DNA of 64,000 nt, taken from contig NC_071340.1 of the NCBI RefSeq assembly GCF_027744825.2, forward strand, positions 1,867,501 through 1,931,500, in the 5' to 3' direction. The translations under genes were made by a program, and so were the position numbers. The stretch comes from Synchiropus splendidus (lineage: Eukaryota > Chordata > Actinopteri > Syngnathiformes > Callionymidae). Position 1 is the first letter of the stretch. Each line of letters opens with the position of its first letter. Below, piece after piece: positions 25,741 through 38,246 of the stretch. The notes below the pieces were generated by a model. The model searched no databases and was not told the DNA's origin. It saw nothing but the letters and a program-made list of their open reading frames with translations.

Positions 25741-28700
25741 ACCTCCCACTATTGCAGAAAGGGTCTTTCTCGTAGTTGCGTATCAAATCTAAGCTGTCTG
25801 AAGTGTTTTTCCAAAGTTATCAAAACTTTTATGTTTGGCGTTCTAGAACCCACCTTATCTCATGCTGAAAACGTGTTTTCTGCATTGTGCCATAATTTTG
25901 CTGGGAAGCTTCAGAACACGAAATTTTCACCTCCCACTGTATCAGAAAGGGTCTTTCTAGTAGTTGCACATCAAATATAAGGTGTCTGAAGTGTTTTTCC
26001 AAAGTTATCAACATTTTTATTTTTGGCGTTCCGGAATCTCACCTTATCTCAGGCTGAAAACGGGTTTTACGCATTGTGCCATAACTTTGCAGGGAAGCTT
26101 CAGAACATGGAATTTTCAATGCCCACTATAGCAGAAAGGGTCTTTCTCGTAGTTGCACATCAAATCTAAGCTGTCTGAAGTGTTTTTCAAAAGTTATCAA
26201 CATTTTTATGTTTGGCGTTCCGGAATCGACCTGATCTCAGGCTGATAACGCGTTTTACGCATTGTGCCATAACTTTGCAGGGAAGCTTCAGAACATGAAA
26301 TTTTCACATCCCACTATAGCAGAAAGGGTCTTTCAAGTAGTTGCACATCAAATCTATGCTGTCTGAAGTGTTTTTCAAAAGTTATCAACATTTTTATGTT
26401 TGGCGGTCGATAATCGACCTAATCTCAGGCTGAAAACGCGTTTTCTGCATTGTGCCATAACTTTGCAGGGAAGCTTAGGATCATGAAATTTTAACCTCCC
26501 ACGAAAGCAGAAACGGTCTTTCTAGTAGTTGCACATCAAATCTAAGCTGTCTGAAGTGTTTTTCCAATGTTATCAAAATTTTTAAGTTTGGCGTTCCGGA
26601 ACCCACCTTATTTCAGGCTGAAAACGCGTTTTCTGCATTGTGCCATAACTTTCCAGGGAAGCTTCAGATCATGAAATGTTAACCTCCCACTAAAGCAGAA
26701 AGGGTCTTTCTAATAGTTGCACATCTAATCTAAGCTGTCTGAAGTGTTTTTCCTAAGTTATCTACATTTTTATGTTTGGCGTTCCAGAATCGACCTTATC
26801 TCAGGGTGAAAACGCGTTTTCTGCCTTGTGCCATAACTTTGTAGACAAGCTTCAGAACATACAATTTTCACCTCCCTCGAAAGCAGAAAGGGTCTTTCTA
26901 GTAGTTGCACATCAAATCTAAGCTGTCTGAAGTGTTTTACCAAAGTTATCACCATTTTTATGTCTGGCGTTCCGTAATCGACCTTATCTCAGGCTGAAAA
27001 CGCGTTTTCTGCATTGTGCCATAATTTTGCAGGCAAGCTTCAGAACATGAAATTTTAACCTCCCACTGTAGCAGAAAGGGTCTTTCTAGTAGTTGCACAT
27101 CAAATGTAAGCTGTCTGAAGTGTTTTTCCAAAGTTATCAACATTTTTATGTTTGGCGTTCCGGAACCGACCTTATCTCAGGCTGAAAACGCGTTTTACGC
27201 ATTGTGCCAGAACTTTGCAGGGAAGCTTCAGAACATGACATTTTCACCTCCCACTATAGCAGAAAGGGTCTTTCTAGTAGTTGCACAACCAATCTTAGCT
27301 GTCTGAAGTGTTTTTCAAAAGTTATCAACATTTTTATGTTTGGCGTTCCGGAATAGACCTTGTCTCAGGCTGAAAACGCGTTTTCTCCATTGTGCCATAA
27401 CTTTGCAGGGAAGCTTCAGAACATGAAATTTTCACCTCCCACAATAGCAGAAAGGGTCTTTCTACTAGTTGCACATCAAATCTAAGCTGTCTGAAGTGTT
27501 TTTCCAAAGTTATCAACATTTTTATGTTTGGCGTTCTGGAACTCACCTCATCTCAGGCTGAAAACCCGTTTTCTGCTTTATAACATAACTTTGCAGGGAA
27601 GCTTCAGAACATGTCATTTTCACCTCCCACTATATCAGAAAGGGTCTTTCAAGTAGTTGCACATCAAATCTAAGCTGTCTGAAGTGTTTTTCCAAAGTTA
27701 TCAACTTTTTTATGTTTGGCGTTCCGGAACCGACCTTATCTCAGGCTGAAAACGCGTTTTTCGCATTGTGCCATGAATTTGCAAGGAAGCTTCAGAACAT
27801 GAAATTTTCACTTGCCACTACAGCAGAAATCGTCTTTCTAATAGTTGCACATCAAATCTAAACTGTCTGAAGTGTTTTTCCAAAGTTATCAACATTTTTA
27901 TGTTTGGCGTTCCGGAATCGACCTTATCTCTGGCTGAAAACGCGTTTTCTGCATTGTGCCATAAATTTGCAGGGAAGCTTCAGAACATGAAATTTTCACC
28001 TGCCACTGTAGCAGAACTGGTCTTTCTAGTAGTTGCACATCAAATCGAAGCCGTCTGAAGTATTTTTCTGAAGTTATCAACTTTTTTATGTATGGCGTTC
28101 CGGAATCGACCTTATCTCAGCCTGAAAACGAGTTTTCTGCATTGTACCATAACTTTGCAGGGAAGCTTCAGAACATGAAATATTCACTTCCCACTATAGC
28201 AGAAAGGGTCTTTCTAGTAGTTGCGCATCAAATCTAAGCTGTCTGAAGTGTTTTTCATAAGTTATCAACATTTTTATGTTTGGCGTTCCGGAATCGACCT
28301 TATCTCAGGCTGAAAACGCGTTTTACGCATTGTGCCATAAATTTTTCAGGGAATCTTCAGAACATGAAATTTTCACCTGCCACTATAGCAGAAACGGTCT
28401 TTCTCGTAGTTGCACATCAAATCTAAGCTGTCAGAAGTGTTTTTCCAAAGTTATCAACATTTTTATGTTTGGCGTTCCGGAACCCACCTTATCTCAGGCT
28501 GAAAACGCGTATTCTGTATTGTGCCATAACTTTGCAGGGTAGCATCATAACATAAAATTTTCACCTGCCACTAACGTAGAAATGGTCTTTCTAGTAGTTG
28601 CACATCAAAACTAAGCTGTCTTCAGTGTTTTTCCAAAGTTATGAACTTTTTTATGTTTGGCGTTCTGGAATCGACCTTATCTCAGGCTGAAAACGCGTTT

Positions 28701-29862
28701 TACGCATTGTGCCATGAATTTGCAAGGAAGCTTCAGAACATGAAATTTTCACTTCCCACTATATCAGAATGGGTCTTTCAAGTAGTTGCACATCAAATCT
28801 AAGCTGTCTGAAGTGTTTTTCCAAAGTTGTCAACTTTTTTATGTTTGGCGTTCCGGAATCGACTTTATCTCAGGCTGAAAACGCGTTTTTCGCATTGTGC
28901 CATAAATTTGCAGGGAAGCTTCAGAACATGAAATTTTCACTTGCCACTACAGCAGAAATCGTCTTTCTAGTAGTTGCACATCAAATCTAAGCTGTCTGAA
29001 GTGTTTTTCCAAAGTTATCAACATTTTTATGTTTGGCGTTCTGGAAACGATCTTATCTCAGGCTAAAAATGCGTTTTCTGCATTGTGCTATAACTTTGCA
29101 GGGAAGGTTCAGAACATGAAATTTCCACATCCCACTATAGCAGAAAGGGTCTTTCAAGTAGTTGCACATCAAATCTAAGCTGTCTGAAGTGTTTTTCAAA
29201 AGTTATCAACATTTTTATGTTTGGCGTTCCGGAATCGACCTTATCTCAGGCTGAAAACGTGTTTTACGCATTGTGCCATAAATTTGCAGGGAAGCTTCAG
29301 AACATGAAATTTTCACTTGCCACTACAGCAGAAATCGTCTTTCTAGTAGTTGCACATCAAATCTAAGCAGTCTGAAGTGTTTTTCTAAAGTTATCAACAT
29401 TTTTATGTTTTGCGTTCCGGAATCGACCTTGTCTCAGGCTGAAAACGCGTTTTTCGCATTATGCCATAAATTCGCAGGGAAGCTTCAGAACATGAAATTT
29501 TCACCTGCCACTTTAGCAGAAAGGGTCTTTCTAGCAGTTGCACATCAAATCTAAGCTGTCTGCAGTGTTTTTCCAAAGTTATCAACTTTTTTATGTTTGG
29601 CGTTCCGGAACCGACCTTATCTCAGGCTGAAAACGCGTTTTTCGCATTGTGCCATAAATTTGCAAGGAAGCTTCAGAACATGAAATTTTCACTTGCCACT
29701 ATAGCAGAACTGGTCTTTCTAGTAGTTGCACATCAAATCTAAGCTGTCTGAAGTGTTTTTCTGAAGTTATCAACTTTTTTATGGATGGCGTTCCGGAATC
29801 GACCTTATCTCAGCCTGAAAACGAGTTTTCTGCATTGTACCATAACTTTGCAGGGAAGCTTC

Positions 29863-31742
29863 AGAACATGAAATTTTCACTTCCCACTATAGCAGAAAGG
29901 GTCTTTCTTGTAGTTGCGCATCAAATCTAAGCTGTCTGAAGTGTTTTTCAAAAGTTATCTACATTTTTATTTTTGGCGTTCTAGAACCCACCTTATCTCA
30001 GGCTGAAAACGCGTTTTCCGCATTATGCTATAAATTCGCAAGGAAGCTTCAAAACATGAAATTTTCACCTGCCACCATAGCAGAACTGGTCTTTCTAGTA
30101 GTTGCACATCAAATCTAAGCTGTCTGAAGTGTTTTTCCAAAGTTATCAACTCTTTTATGTTTGGCGTTTCGGAACCCATCTTTTTTCAGGCTGAAAATGC
30201 GTTTTCTGCATTGTGCCATAACTTTGCAGGGAAGATTCAGAACATGGAATCTTCACTACCCACTATAGCAGAAAGGGTCTTTCTGGTATTTGCACATCAA
30301 ATCTAAGCTGTCTGAAGAGTATTTAGAAAGTTATCAACATTTTTACATTCGGTGTTATAGAACCCCCCTTATGTCAGGCTGAAAATGCGTTCTCTGCATT
30401 GTGCCATAACTTTGCAGGGAAGCTTCAGAACATGAAATTTTCACCTCCAACTATAGCAGAAAGGGTCTTTCTAGTAGTTGCACATCAAATCTAAGCTGTC
30501 TGAAGTGTTTTTCCAACGTTATCAACATTTTTATGTTTGGCGTTTCGGAACTCACCTTATGTCAGGCTGAAAATGCGTTTTCTGCATTGTGCCATAACTT
30601 TGCAGGGAAGCTTCAGAACATGAAATTTTCACCTCCCACTATAGCAGAAAGGGTCTTTCTAGCAGTTGCACATCAAATCTAAGCTGTCTGAAGTGTTTTT
30701 CCAAAGTTATCAACATTTTTATGTTTGGCGCTCCGTTATCCACCTTGTCTCAGGCTGAAAACGCGTTTTTCGCATTATGCCATAAATTCGCTGGTAAGAT
30801 TCAGAACATGAAATTTTCACCTGCCACTATAACAGAAATGGTCTTTCTAGTAGTTACACATCAAATCTAAGCTGTCTGAAGTGTTTTTCCAAAGTTATCA
30901 ACATTTTTATGTTTGGTGTTCCGGAATCTACCTTTTCTCAAGCTAAAAACGCGTTTTCTTCATTGTGCCATAAATTTGCAGGGAAGCTTCAGAACATGAC
31001 ATTTTCACGTCCCACTATATCAGAAAGGGTCTTTCTAGTAGTTGCACATCAAATCTAAGCTGTCTGAAGTGTTTTTCCAAAGTTATCAACATTTTTATGT
31101 TTGGCGTTCCGGAATCGACCTTATGTCAGGCTGAAAATGCATTTTCTGCATTGTGCCATAACTTTGCAGGGAAGCTTCAGAACATGAATTTTTCACCTCC
31201 AACTATAGCAGAAAGGGTCTATCTAGTAGTTTCACATCAAATCTCAGCTGTCTGAAGTGTTTTTCAAAAGCTATCAACATTTTTATGTTTGGCGCTGCGG
31301 AATCGACCTTATCACAAGCTGAAAACGCGTTTTACGCATTGTGCCATAACTTTGCAGGGAAGCTTCAGAACATGAAATTTTCACCTCCCACTATATCAGA
31401 AAGAGTCTTTCTAGTAGTTGCACATCAAATCTAAGCTGTCTGAAGTGTTTTTCCAAAGTTATCAACATTTTTATGTTTGGTGTTCCGGAAACCACCTTAT
31501 CTCAGGCTGACAACGCGTTTCCTACTTTGTGCCATAACTTTGCAGGTAAGTTTTAGAACATGAAAATTTCACCTCCCACTATAGCAGAAAGGGTCTTTCT
31601 AGTAGTTGAACATCATATCGAAGCTGTCTGAAGTGTTTTTCAAAAGTTATCTATATTTTTATGTTTGGCGTTCTAGAACCCACCTTATCTCAGGCTGAAA
31701 ACGCGTTTTCCGCATTATGCTATAAATTCGCAAGGAAGCTTC
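29863..31742. repeat. 10-monomer duplication inside copy B, first unit (1,880 bp)
   Basis: Offset to the next unit is exactly 1,880 bp (10 x 188). Shared marks include 'cattatgctataaattcgc', 'tcggaacccatcttttttc', 'atggaatcttcactaccc', 'gaagagtatttagaaag', 'acattcggtgtt', 'ggcgctccgttatcc' and 'gttgaacatcatatcg'. The last monomer (about 31,641-31,742) is itself a hybrid: it begins like the first monomer of the unit ('ttctagaaccc', 'ttttccgcattatgc') and then continues as the monomer preceding the unit, marking the exchange site. Confidence 0.88.
31104..31291. repeat. Fused monomer, single-monomer unequal exchange product
   Basis: The first part (GCGTTCCGGAATCGACC, 'ttatgtcaggctgaaaatgc', 'attttctgc') matches the monomer at 24,260-24,447. 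The later part ('tttttcacctccaac', 'gggtctatctag', 'gtttcacatcaaatctcagc') matches the adjacent monomer at 24,448-24,635. Length stays 188 bp, so two neighbours were replaced by one in-register hybrid, with the switch between about monomer positions 45 and 85. The same hybrid is present at 32,984-33,171. Confidence 0.85.
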
Positions 31743-33512
31743 AGAACATGAAATTTTCACTTCCCACTATAGCAGAAAGGGTCTTTCTTGTAGTTGCGCA
31801 TCAAATCTAAGCTGTCTGAAGTGTTTTTCAAAAGTTATCTACATTTTTATGTTTGGCGTTCTAGAACCCACCTTATCTCAGGCTGAAAACGCGTTTTCCG
31901 CATTATGCTATAAATTCGCAAGGAAGCTTCAAAACATGAAATTTTCACCTGCCACCATAGCAGAACTGGTCTTTTTAGTAGTTGCACATCAAATCTAAGC
32001 TGTCTGAAGTGTTTTTCCAAAGTTATCAACTCTTTTATGTTTGGCGTTTCGGAACCCATCTTTTTTCAGGCTGAAAATGCGTTTTCTGCATTGTGCCATA
32101 ACTTTGCAGGGAAGATTCAGAACATGGAATCTTCACTACCCACTATAGCAGAAAGGGTCTTTCTGGTATTTGCACATCAAATCTAAGCTGTCTGAAGAGT
32201 ATTTAGAAAGTTATCAACATTTTTACATTCGGTGTTCTAGAACCCACCTTATGTCAGGCTGAAAATGCGTTTTCTGCATTGTGCCATAACTTTGCAGGGA
32301 AGCTTCAGAACATGAAATTTTCACCTCCAACTATAGCAGAAAGGGTCTTTCTAGTAGTTGCACATCAAATCTAAGCTGTCTGAAGTGTTTTTCCAACGTT
32401 ATCAACATTTTTATGTTTGGCGTTTCGGAACTCACCTTATGTCAGGCTGAAAATGCGTTTTCTGCATTGTGCCATAACTTTCCAGGGAAGCTTCAGAACA
32501 TGAAATTTTCACCTCCCACTATAGCAGAAAGGGTCTTTCTAGCAGTTGCACATCAAATCTAAGCTGTCTGAAGTGTTTTTCCTAAGTTATCAACATTTTT
32601 ATGTTTGGCGCTCCGTTATCCACCTTGTGTCAGGCTGAAAACGCGTTTTTCGCATTATGCCATAAATTCGCTGGTAAGATTCAGAACATGAAATTTTCAC
32701 CTGCCACTATAACAGAAATGGTCTTTCTAGTAGTTACACATCAAATCTAAGCTGTCTGAAGTGTTTTTCCAAAGTTATCAACATTTTTATGTTTAGTGTT
32801 CCGGAATCTACCTTTTCTCAAGCTAAAAACGCGTTTTCTTCATTGTGCCATAAATTTGCAGGGAAGCTTCAGAACATGACATTTTCACCTCCCACTATAT
32901 CAGAAAGGGTCTTTCTAGTAGTTGCACAACAAATCTAAGCTGTCTGAAGTGTTTTTCCAAAGTTATCAACATTTTTATGTTTGGCGTTCCGGAATCGACC
33001 TTATGTCAGGCTGAAAATGCATTTTCTGCATTGTGCCATAACTTTGCAGGGAAGCTTCAGAACATGAATTTTTCACCTCCAACTATAGCAGAAAGGGTCT
33101 ATCTAGTAGTTTCACATCAAATCTCAGCTGTCTGAAGTGTTTTTCAAAAGCTATCAACATTTTTATGTTTGGCGCTGCGGAATCGACCTTATCACAGGCT
33201 GAAAACGCGTTTTACGCATGGTGCCATAACTTTGCAGGGAAGCTTCAGAACATGAGATTTTCACCTGCCACTATATCAGAAAGAGTCTTTCTAGTAGTTG
33301 CACATCAAATGTAAGCTGTCTGAAGTGTTTTTCCAAAGTTATCAACATTTTTATGTTTGGTGTTCCGGAAACCACCTTATCTCAGGTTGACAACGCGTTT
33401 CCTACTTTGTGCCATAACTTTGCAGGTAAGTTTCAGAACATGAAAATTTCACCTCCCACTATAGCAGAAAGGGTCTTTCTAGTAGTTGAACATCATATCG
33501 AAGCTGTCTGAA
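31743..33512. repeat. 10-monomer duplication inside copy B, second unit (partial)
   Basis: Matches 29,863-31,632 at an offset of 1,880 bp. Homology stops near 33,512, where this copy goes on to 'caacactttttt' and 'ggcattctgg', as copy A does at about 25,000, while the first unit goes to 'ctatattttt' and 'ggcgttctag'. Both units carry the fused monomer (31,104-31,291 and 32,984-33,171), so the fusion was present before this duplication. Confidence 0.85.
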
Positions 33513-34193
33513 GTGTTTTTCCAAAGTTATCAACACTTTTTTGTTTGGCATTCTGGAATCGACCTTATCTCAGGCTCAAAATGCGTTTTCTGCATTGTGC
33601 CATAACTTTGCAGAGAAGCTTCTGAACATTGAATTTTAAACTCCCACTATAGCAGAAAGGGTTTTTTCTAGTAGTTGCACATCAAATCTAAGCTGTCTGA
33701 AGTGTTTTTCCAAAGTTATCAACACTTTTATGTTTGGCGTTCCGGAATCAACCTTATCTCGGGCTCAAAATGCGTTTTCTGCATTGCGCCATAAATTTGC
33801 AGAGAAGCTTCAGAAAATGAAATTTTCACCTCCCACTATAGCAAAAAGGGTCTTTCTACTAGTTGCACATCAAATCTAAGCTGTCTGAAGTGTTTTTCCA
33901 AAGTTATCAACACTTTTATGTTTGGCGTTCCGGAATCGACCTTGTCTCAGGCTGAAAACGTGTTTTCTGCATTGTGCCATAACTTTGCAGGGAAGCGTCA
34001 GAACATGGATTTTTCACATCCCACTATAGCAGAAAGGGTCTTTCTAGTATTCGCACATCAAATCTAAGCTGTCTGAAGTTTTTTTCCAAAGTTATCAACA
34101 TTTTAATGTTTGGCGTTCCGGAATTCACCTTATCTCAGGCTGAAAACGCGTTTTCTGCTTTGTGCCATAACTTTGCAGGGAAGCTTCAGCACA

Positions 34194-35615
34194 GGACATT
34201 TTCACCTCCCACTATAGCAGAAAGGGTCTTTCTAGTAGTTGCACATCAAATCTAAGCTGTTTGAAGTGTTTTTCCAAAGTTATCAACATTTTTAAATTTG
34301 GCTTTCCGGAACCCACCTTATCTCAGGCTGAAATCGCGTTTTCTGCATTGTACCATAACTTTGCAGGGAAGCTTCAGAACATGAAATTTTAACCTTCCAC
34401 TATAGCAGAAAGGGTCTTTCTAGTAGTTGCACATCAAATCTAAGCTGTCTAAAGTGTTTTTCCAAAGTTATCAACATTTTTATGTTTGGCGTTCCGAAAC
34501 CCACCTTATCTCGGGCTCAAAATGTGTTTTGTGCATTGAGCCATAACTTTGCTGGGAAGCTTCAAAACATGAAATTTTAACCTCCCACTATAGCAGAACT
34601 GGTCTTTCTAGTAGTTGCACATCAAATTGAAGCTGTCTGAAGTGTTTTTCCAAAGTTATCAACATTTTTATGTTTGGCGTTCCTGATCCCACGTTATCTC
34701 AGACTGAAAACGCGTTTTCTGAATTGTGCCATAAATTTGCAGGGAAGCTTCAGAACATGAAATTTTCACCTCCCACTATAGCAGAAAGGGTCTTTCTAGT
34801 GGTTGCACATCAAATCTAAGCTGTCTCAAGTGTTTTTCCAAAATTATCAACATTTTTTTTTTTGGCGTTCCGGAATCGACCTTATCTCAGGCTGAAAATG
34901 CGTTTTCGGCATTGTGCCATGACTCTGCAGGGAAGCTTCAGAGCATGAAATTTTCACCTCCCACTATAGCAGAAAGGGTCTTTCCAGTAGTTGCGGATCA
35001 AATCTAAGCTGTCTGAAGTGTTTTTCCAAAGTTATCAACATTTTTATGTTTAGCGTTCCGGAATTGACCTTATCTCAGGCTTAAAATGCATTTTACGCAT
35101 TGTGCCATAACTTTGCATAAAGCTTCAGAACATGAAATTTTCATCTTCCACTGTAGCAGAAAGGGTCTTTCTAGTAGTTGAAAATTAAATCTACGTTGTC
35201 TGAAGTGTTTTTCAAAAGTTATCAACATTTTTATGTTTGGCGTTCCGGAATTGACCTCATCTCCGGCTGAAAACGCGTTTTCTGCATTGTGCCATAACTT
35301 TGCAGGGAAGCTTCAGAACATGAAATTTTCACATCCCGCTATAGCAGAAAGGGTCTTCCTAGGAGTTGCACATCAAATCTAAGCTGTCTGAAGTGTTTTT
35401 CCTAAGTTATCAACATTTTTATGCTTGGCGTTCCGGAACCCACCTTATCTCAGGCTGAAAACGCGTTTTCTGTATTGTGCCATAACTTTGGAGGGAAGCT
35501 TCAGAACATGGAATTTTCACTCCCCACTATATCAGAAAGGGTCTTTCTAGTAGTTGCACATCAAATCTAAGCTGTCTGAAGTGTTTTTCGAAAGTTATCA
35601 ACATTTTTATGTTTG
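34194..35615. repeat. Satellite monomers between the 7.4-kb duplication and the 13/14-mer HOR
   Basis: About 7.5 ordinary monomers with private variants: AAATTTGGCTTTCCGG (34,294), a run of ten T residues near 34,852, 'gactctgcagg' (34,921), and a short deletion 'ctttgcataaagcttcag' (35,111). The monomer at about 34,290-34,480 has a close relative at about 47,265-47,400 ('gaaatcgcgttttctgc', 'attgtaccataac'). No genes are visible. Confidence 0.85.
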
Positions 35616-38246
35616 GCGATCTGGAATCGACCTTATATCAGTCTTAAAATGCGTTTTCTGCATTGTGCCATAACTTTGCTAGGAAGCTTCAGAAAATGAA
35701 AATTTCACCTCCCACTTTAGTGGAAAGGGTCTTTCTAGTAGTTGCACTTCAAATCTAAGGTGTCTGAATTGTTTTTCCAAAGTTATCAACATTTTTATGT
35801 TTGGCGTTCCGGAATCCACCTTATCTCAGGCTGAAAACGCGTTTTCTGCATTGTGACATAACTTTGCACGGAAGATTCAGAACATGAAATTTTCATCTCC
35901 CACAATAGCAGAAAGGGTCTTTCTAGTAGTTGCACATCAAATATAAGCTGTCTGAAGTGTTTTTCCAAAGTTATCAACATTTTTATGTTTGGCGTTCCGG
36001 AATCGATCTTATCTCAGGCTAAAAATGCGTTTTCTGCATTGTGCTATAACTTTGCGGAGAAGGTTCAGAACATGAAATTTTCACATCCCACTATAGCAGA
36101 AAGGGTCTTTCAAGTAGTTGCACATCAAATCTAAGCTGTCTGAAGTGTTTTTCAAAAGTTATCAACATTTTTATGTTTGGCGTTCTAGAACCCACCTTAT
36201 CTCATGCTTAAAACGCGTTTTCTGCATTGTGCCATAATTTTGCTGGGAATCTTCAGAACATGAAATTTTCACCTCCCACTGTATCAGAAATGGTCTTTCT
36301 AGCAGTTGCACATCAAATCTAAGCAGTCTGAAGTGTTTTTCCAAAGTTATCAACATTTTTATGTTTGGCGTTCCGGAATCGACCTTATCTCAGGCTGAAA
36401 ACGTGTTTTACGCATTGTGCCATAAATTTGCAGGGAAGCTTCAGAACATGAAATTTTCACATCCCACTGTACCAGAAACGGTCTTTCTAGTAGTTGCACA
36501 TCAAATCTAAGCTGTCTGAAGTGTTTTTCCAAAGTTATCAACATTCTTATGTTTGGCGTTTCGGAACCCACCTTATGTCAGGCTGAAAATGCGTTTTCTG
36601 CATTGTGCCATAACTTTGCAGAGAAGTTTCAGAACATGCAATTTTTACCTCCCACTACAGCAGAAAGGGTCTTTCAAGTAGTTGCACATCAAATCTAAGC
36701 TTTCTGAAGAGTTTTTCCAAAGTTATCAACATTTTTATGTTTGGCGTTCCGGAATCGACCTTTTCTCAGGCTAAAAACCCGTTTTCTGCATTGTGCCAAA
36801 ACTTTGCAGGTAAGCTTCAGAACATGAAAATTTCACCTCCCACTAAAGTAGAAATGGTCTTTCCAGTAGTTGCACATCAAATATAAGCTGTCTGCAGTGT
36901 TTTTCCAATGTTATCAACTTTTTTATGTTTGGCGTTCCGGAATCGACTTTATCTCAGGCTGAAAACGCGTTTTACGCATTGTGCCATAAATTTGCAGGGA
37001 AGCTTCAGAACATGAAATTTTCACCTGGCACTATAGCAGAACTGGTCTTTCTAGTAGTTACACATCAAATCTAAGGTGTCTGAAGTGTTTTTCAAAAGTT
37101 ATCAACATTTTTATGTTTGGCGTTCCGGAATCGACCTTATCTCAGGCTGAAAACGCGTTTTACGCATTGTGCCATTACTTTGCGGGGAAGCTTCAGAACA
37201 TGGAATTTTCACCTCCCAACATAGCAGAAATGGTCTTTCTAACAGTTGCACATCAAATCTAAGCTGTCTGAAGTGTTTTTCCAAAGTTATCAACATTCTT
37301 ATGTTTGGCGTTTCGGAACCCACCTTATGTAAGGCTGAAAATGCGTTTTCTGCATTGTGCCATAACTTTGCAGAGAAGCTTCAGAACATGAAATTTTCAC
37401 CTCCCACTGTGCCAGAAACGGTCTTTCTAGTAGTTGCACATCAAATCTAAGCTGTCTGAAGTGTTTTTCTAAAGTTATCAACATTTTTATGTTTGGCGTT
37501 CCGGAATCGACCTTATCTCAGGCTGAAAACGCGTTTTACGCATTGTGCGATAAAGTTGCAGGGAAGCTTCAGAACATAAAATTTGCATCTGCCACTATAG
37601 CAGAACTGGTCTTTCTAGTAGTTGCACATCAAATCTGAGCTGTCTGAAGTGTTTTTCTGAAGTCATCAACTTTTTTATGTATGGCCTTCCGGAATCGACC
37701 TTATCTCAGGCTGAAAACGAGTTTTCTGCATTGTGCCATAACTTTGCAGAGAAGCTTCAGAACATGGAATTTTCACTGCCCACTATAGCAGAAAGGGTAG
37801 TTCTGGTATTTGCACATCAAATATAAGCTGTCTGAAGTGTATTTCGAAAGTTATCAACATTTTAATGTTTGGCGTTCTAGAACCCACCTGATCTCAGGCT
37901 GAAAATGCGTTTTCTGCATTGTGCCATAGCTTTGCAGGGAAGCTCCAGAACATGAAATTTTCACCTCCCACTATAGCAGAAAGGGTCTTTCTAATAGTTG
38001 CACACCAAATCTAAGCTGTCTGAAGTGTTTTCCAAAGTTATCAACATTTTTATGTTTGCCGTTCCCTAACCCACCTTATCTCATGCTGAAAGCGCGTTTT
38101 CTGCATTGTGCCATGACATTGCAGGGAAGCTTCAGAACATGAAGTTTTCACCTCCCACTATATCAGAAAGGGTCTTTCTAGTAGTTGCACATCAAATCTA
38201 AGCTGTCTGAAGTGTTTTTCGAAAGTTATCAACATTTTTATGTTTG
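35616..38246. repeat. Higher-order repeat, copy 1 (14 monomers, 2,631 bp)
   Basis: The unit is defined from the monomer beginning GCGATCTGGAATCGACC with 'ttatatcagtcttaaaatgc'. The same monomer begins at 38,247 and 40,692. Following monomers share diagnostic variants in the same order: 'gaattgtttttcc', 'attgtgacataac', 'tgctataactttgcggag', 'ctcatgcttaaaacgcg', 'cactgtaccagaaacgg', 'ctaaaaacccgtttt', 'cattactttgcgggg', 'ccactgtgccag' and 'gtgcgataaagttgc'. Copy 1 ends with two monomers not found in copy 2 ('acctgatctcagg' with 'catagctttgc', then 'gccgttccctaaccc'), which explains 14 rather than 13. Confidence 0.9.

Larger units (their letters stand above)
25663..34193. repeat. 7.4-kb tandem duplication, copy B, remodelled to ~8.5 kb
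   Basis: This begins abruptly at monomer position 14 (GACCTTATCTCAGG), matching 18,257, and runs to about 34,193, where 'cagcacaggaca' matches the end of copy A. Here it continues normally into TTTTCACCTCCCAC, so the continuous sequence at 34,193 is the likely ancestral state and the 25,662 join is new. Relative to copy A it has lost a monomer near 26,175, gained one near 27,340-27,530, lost one near 29,940, fused two monomers into one, and duplicated ten monomers. Net length is +1,125 bp, close to six monomers. Confidence 0.85.

Noticed and set aside
34840..34870. Run of T near 34,852 as a poly(A)/retroposon tail.
   Set aside because: It replaces the normal ATTTTTATGTTT stretch of the monomer by single-base changes, and no retroposon body is attached.
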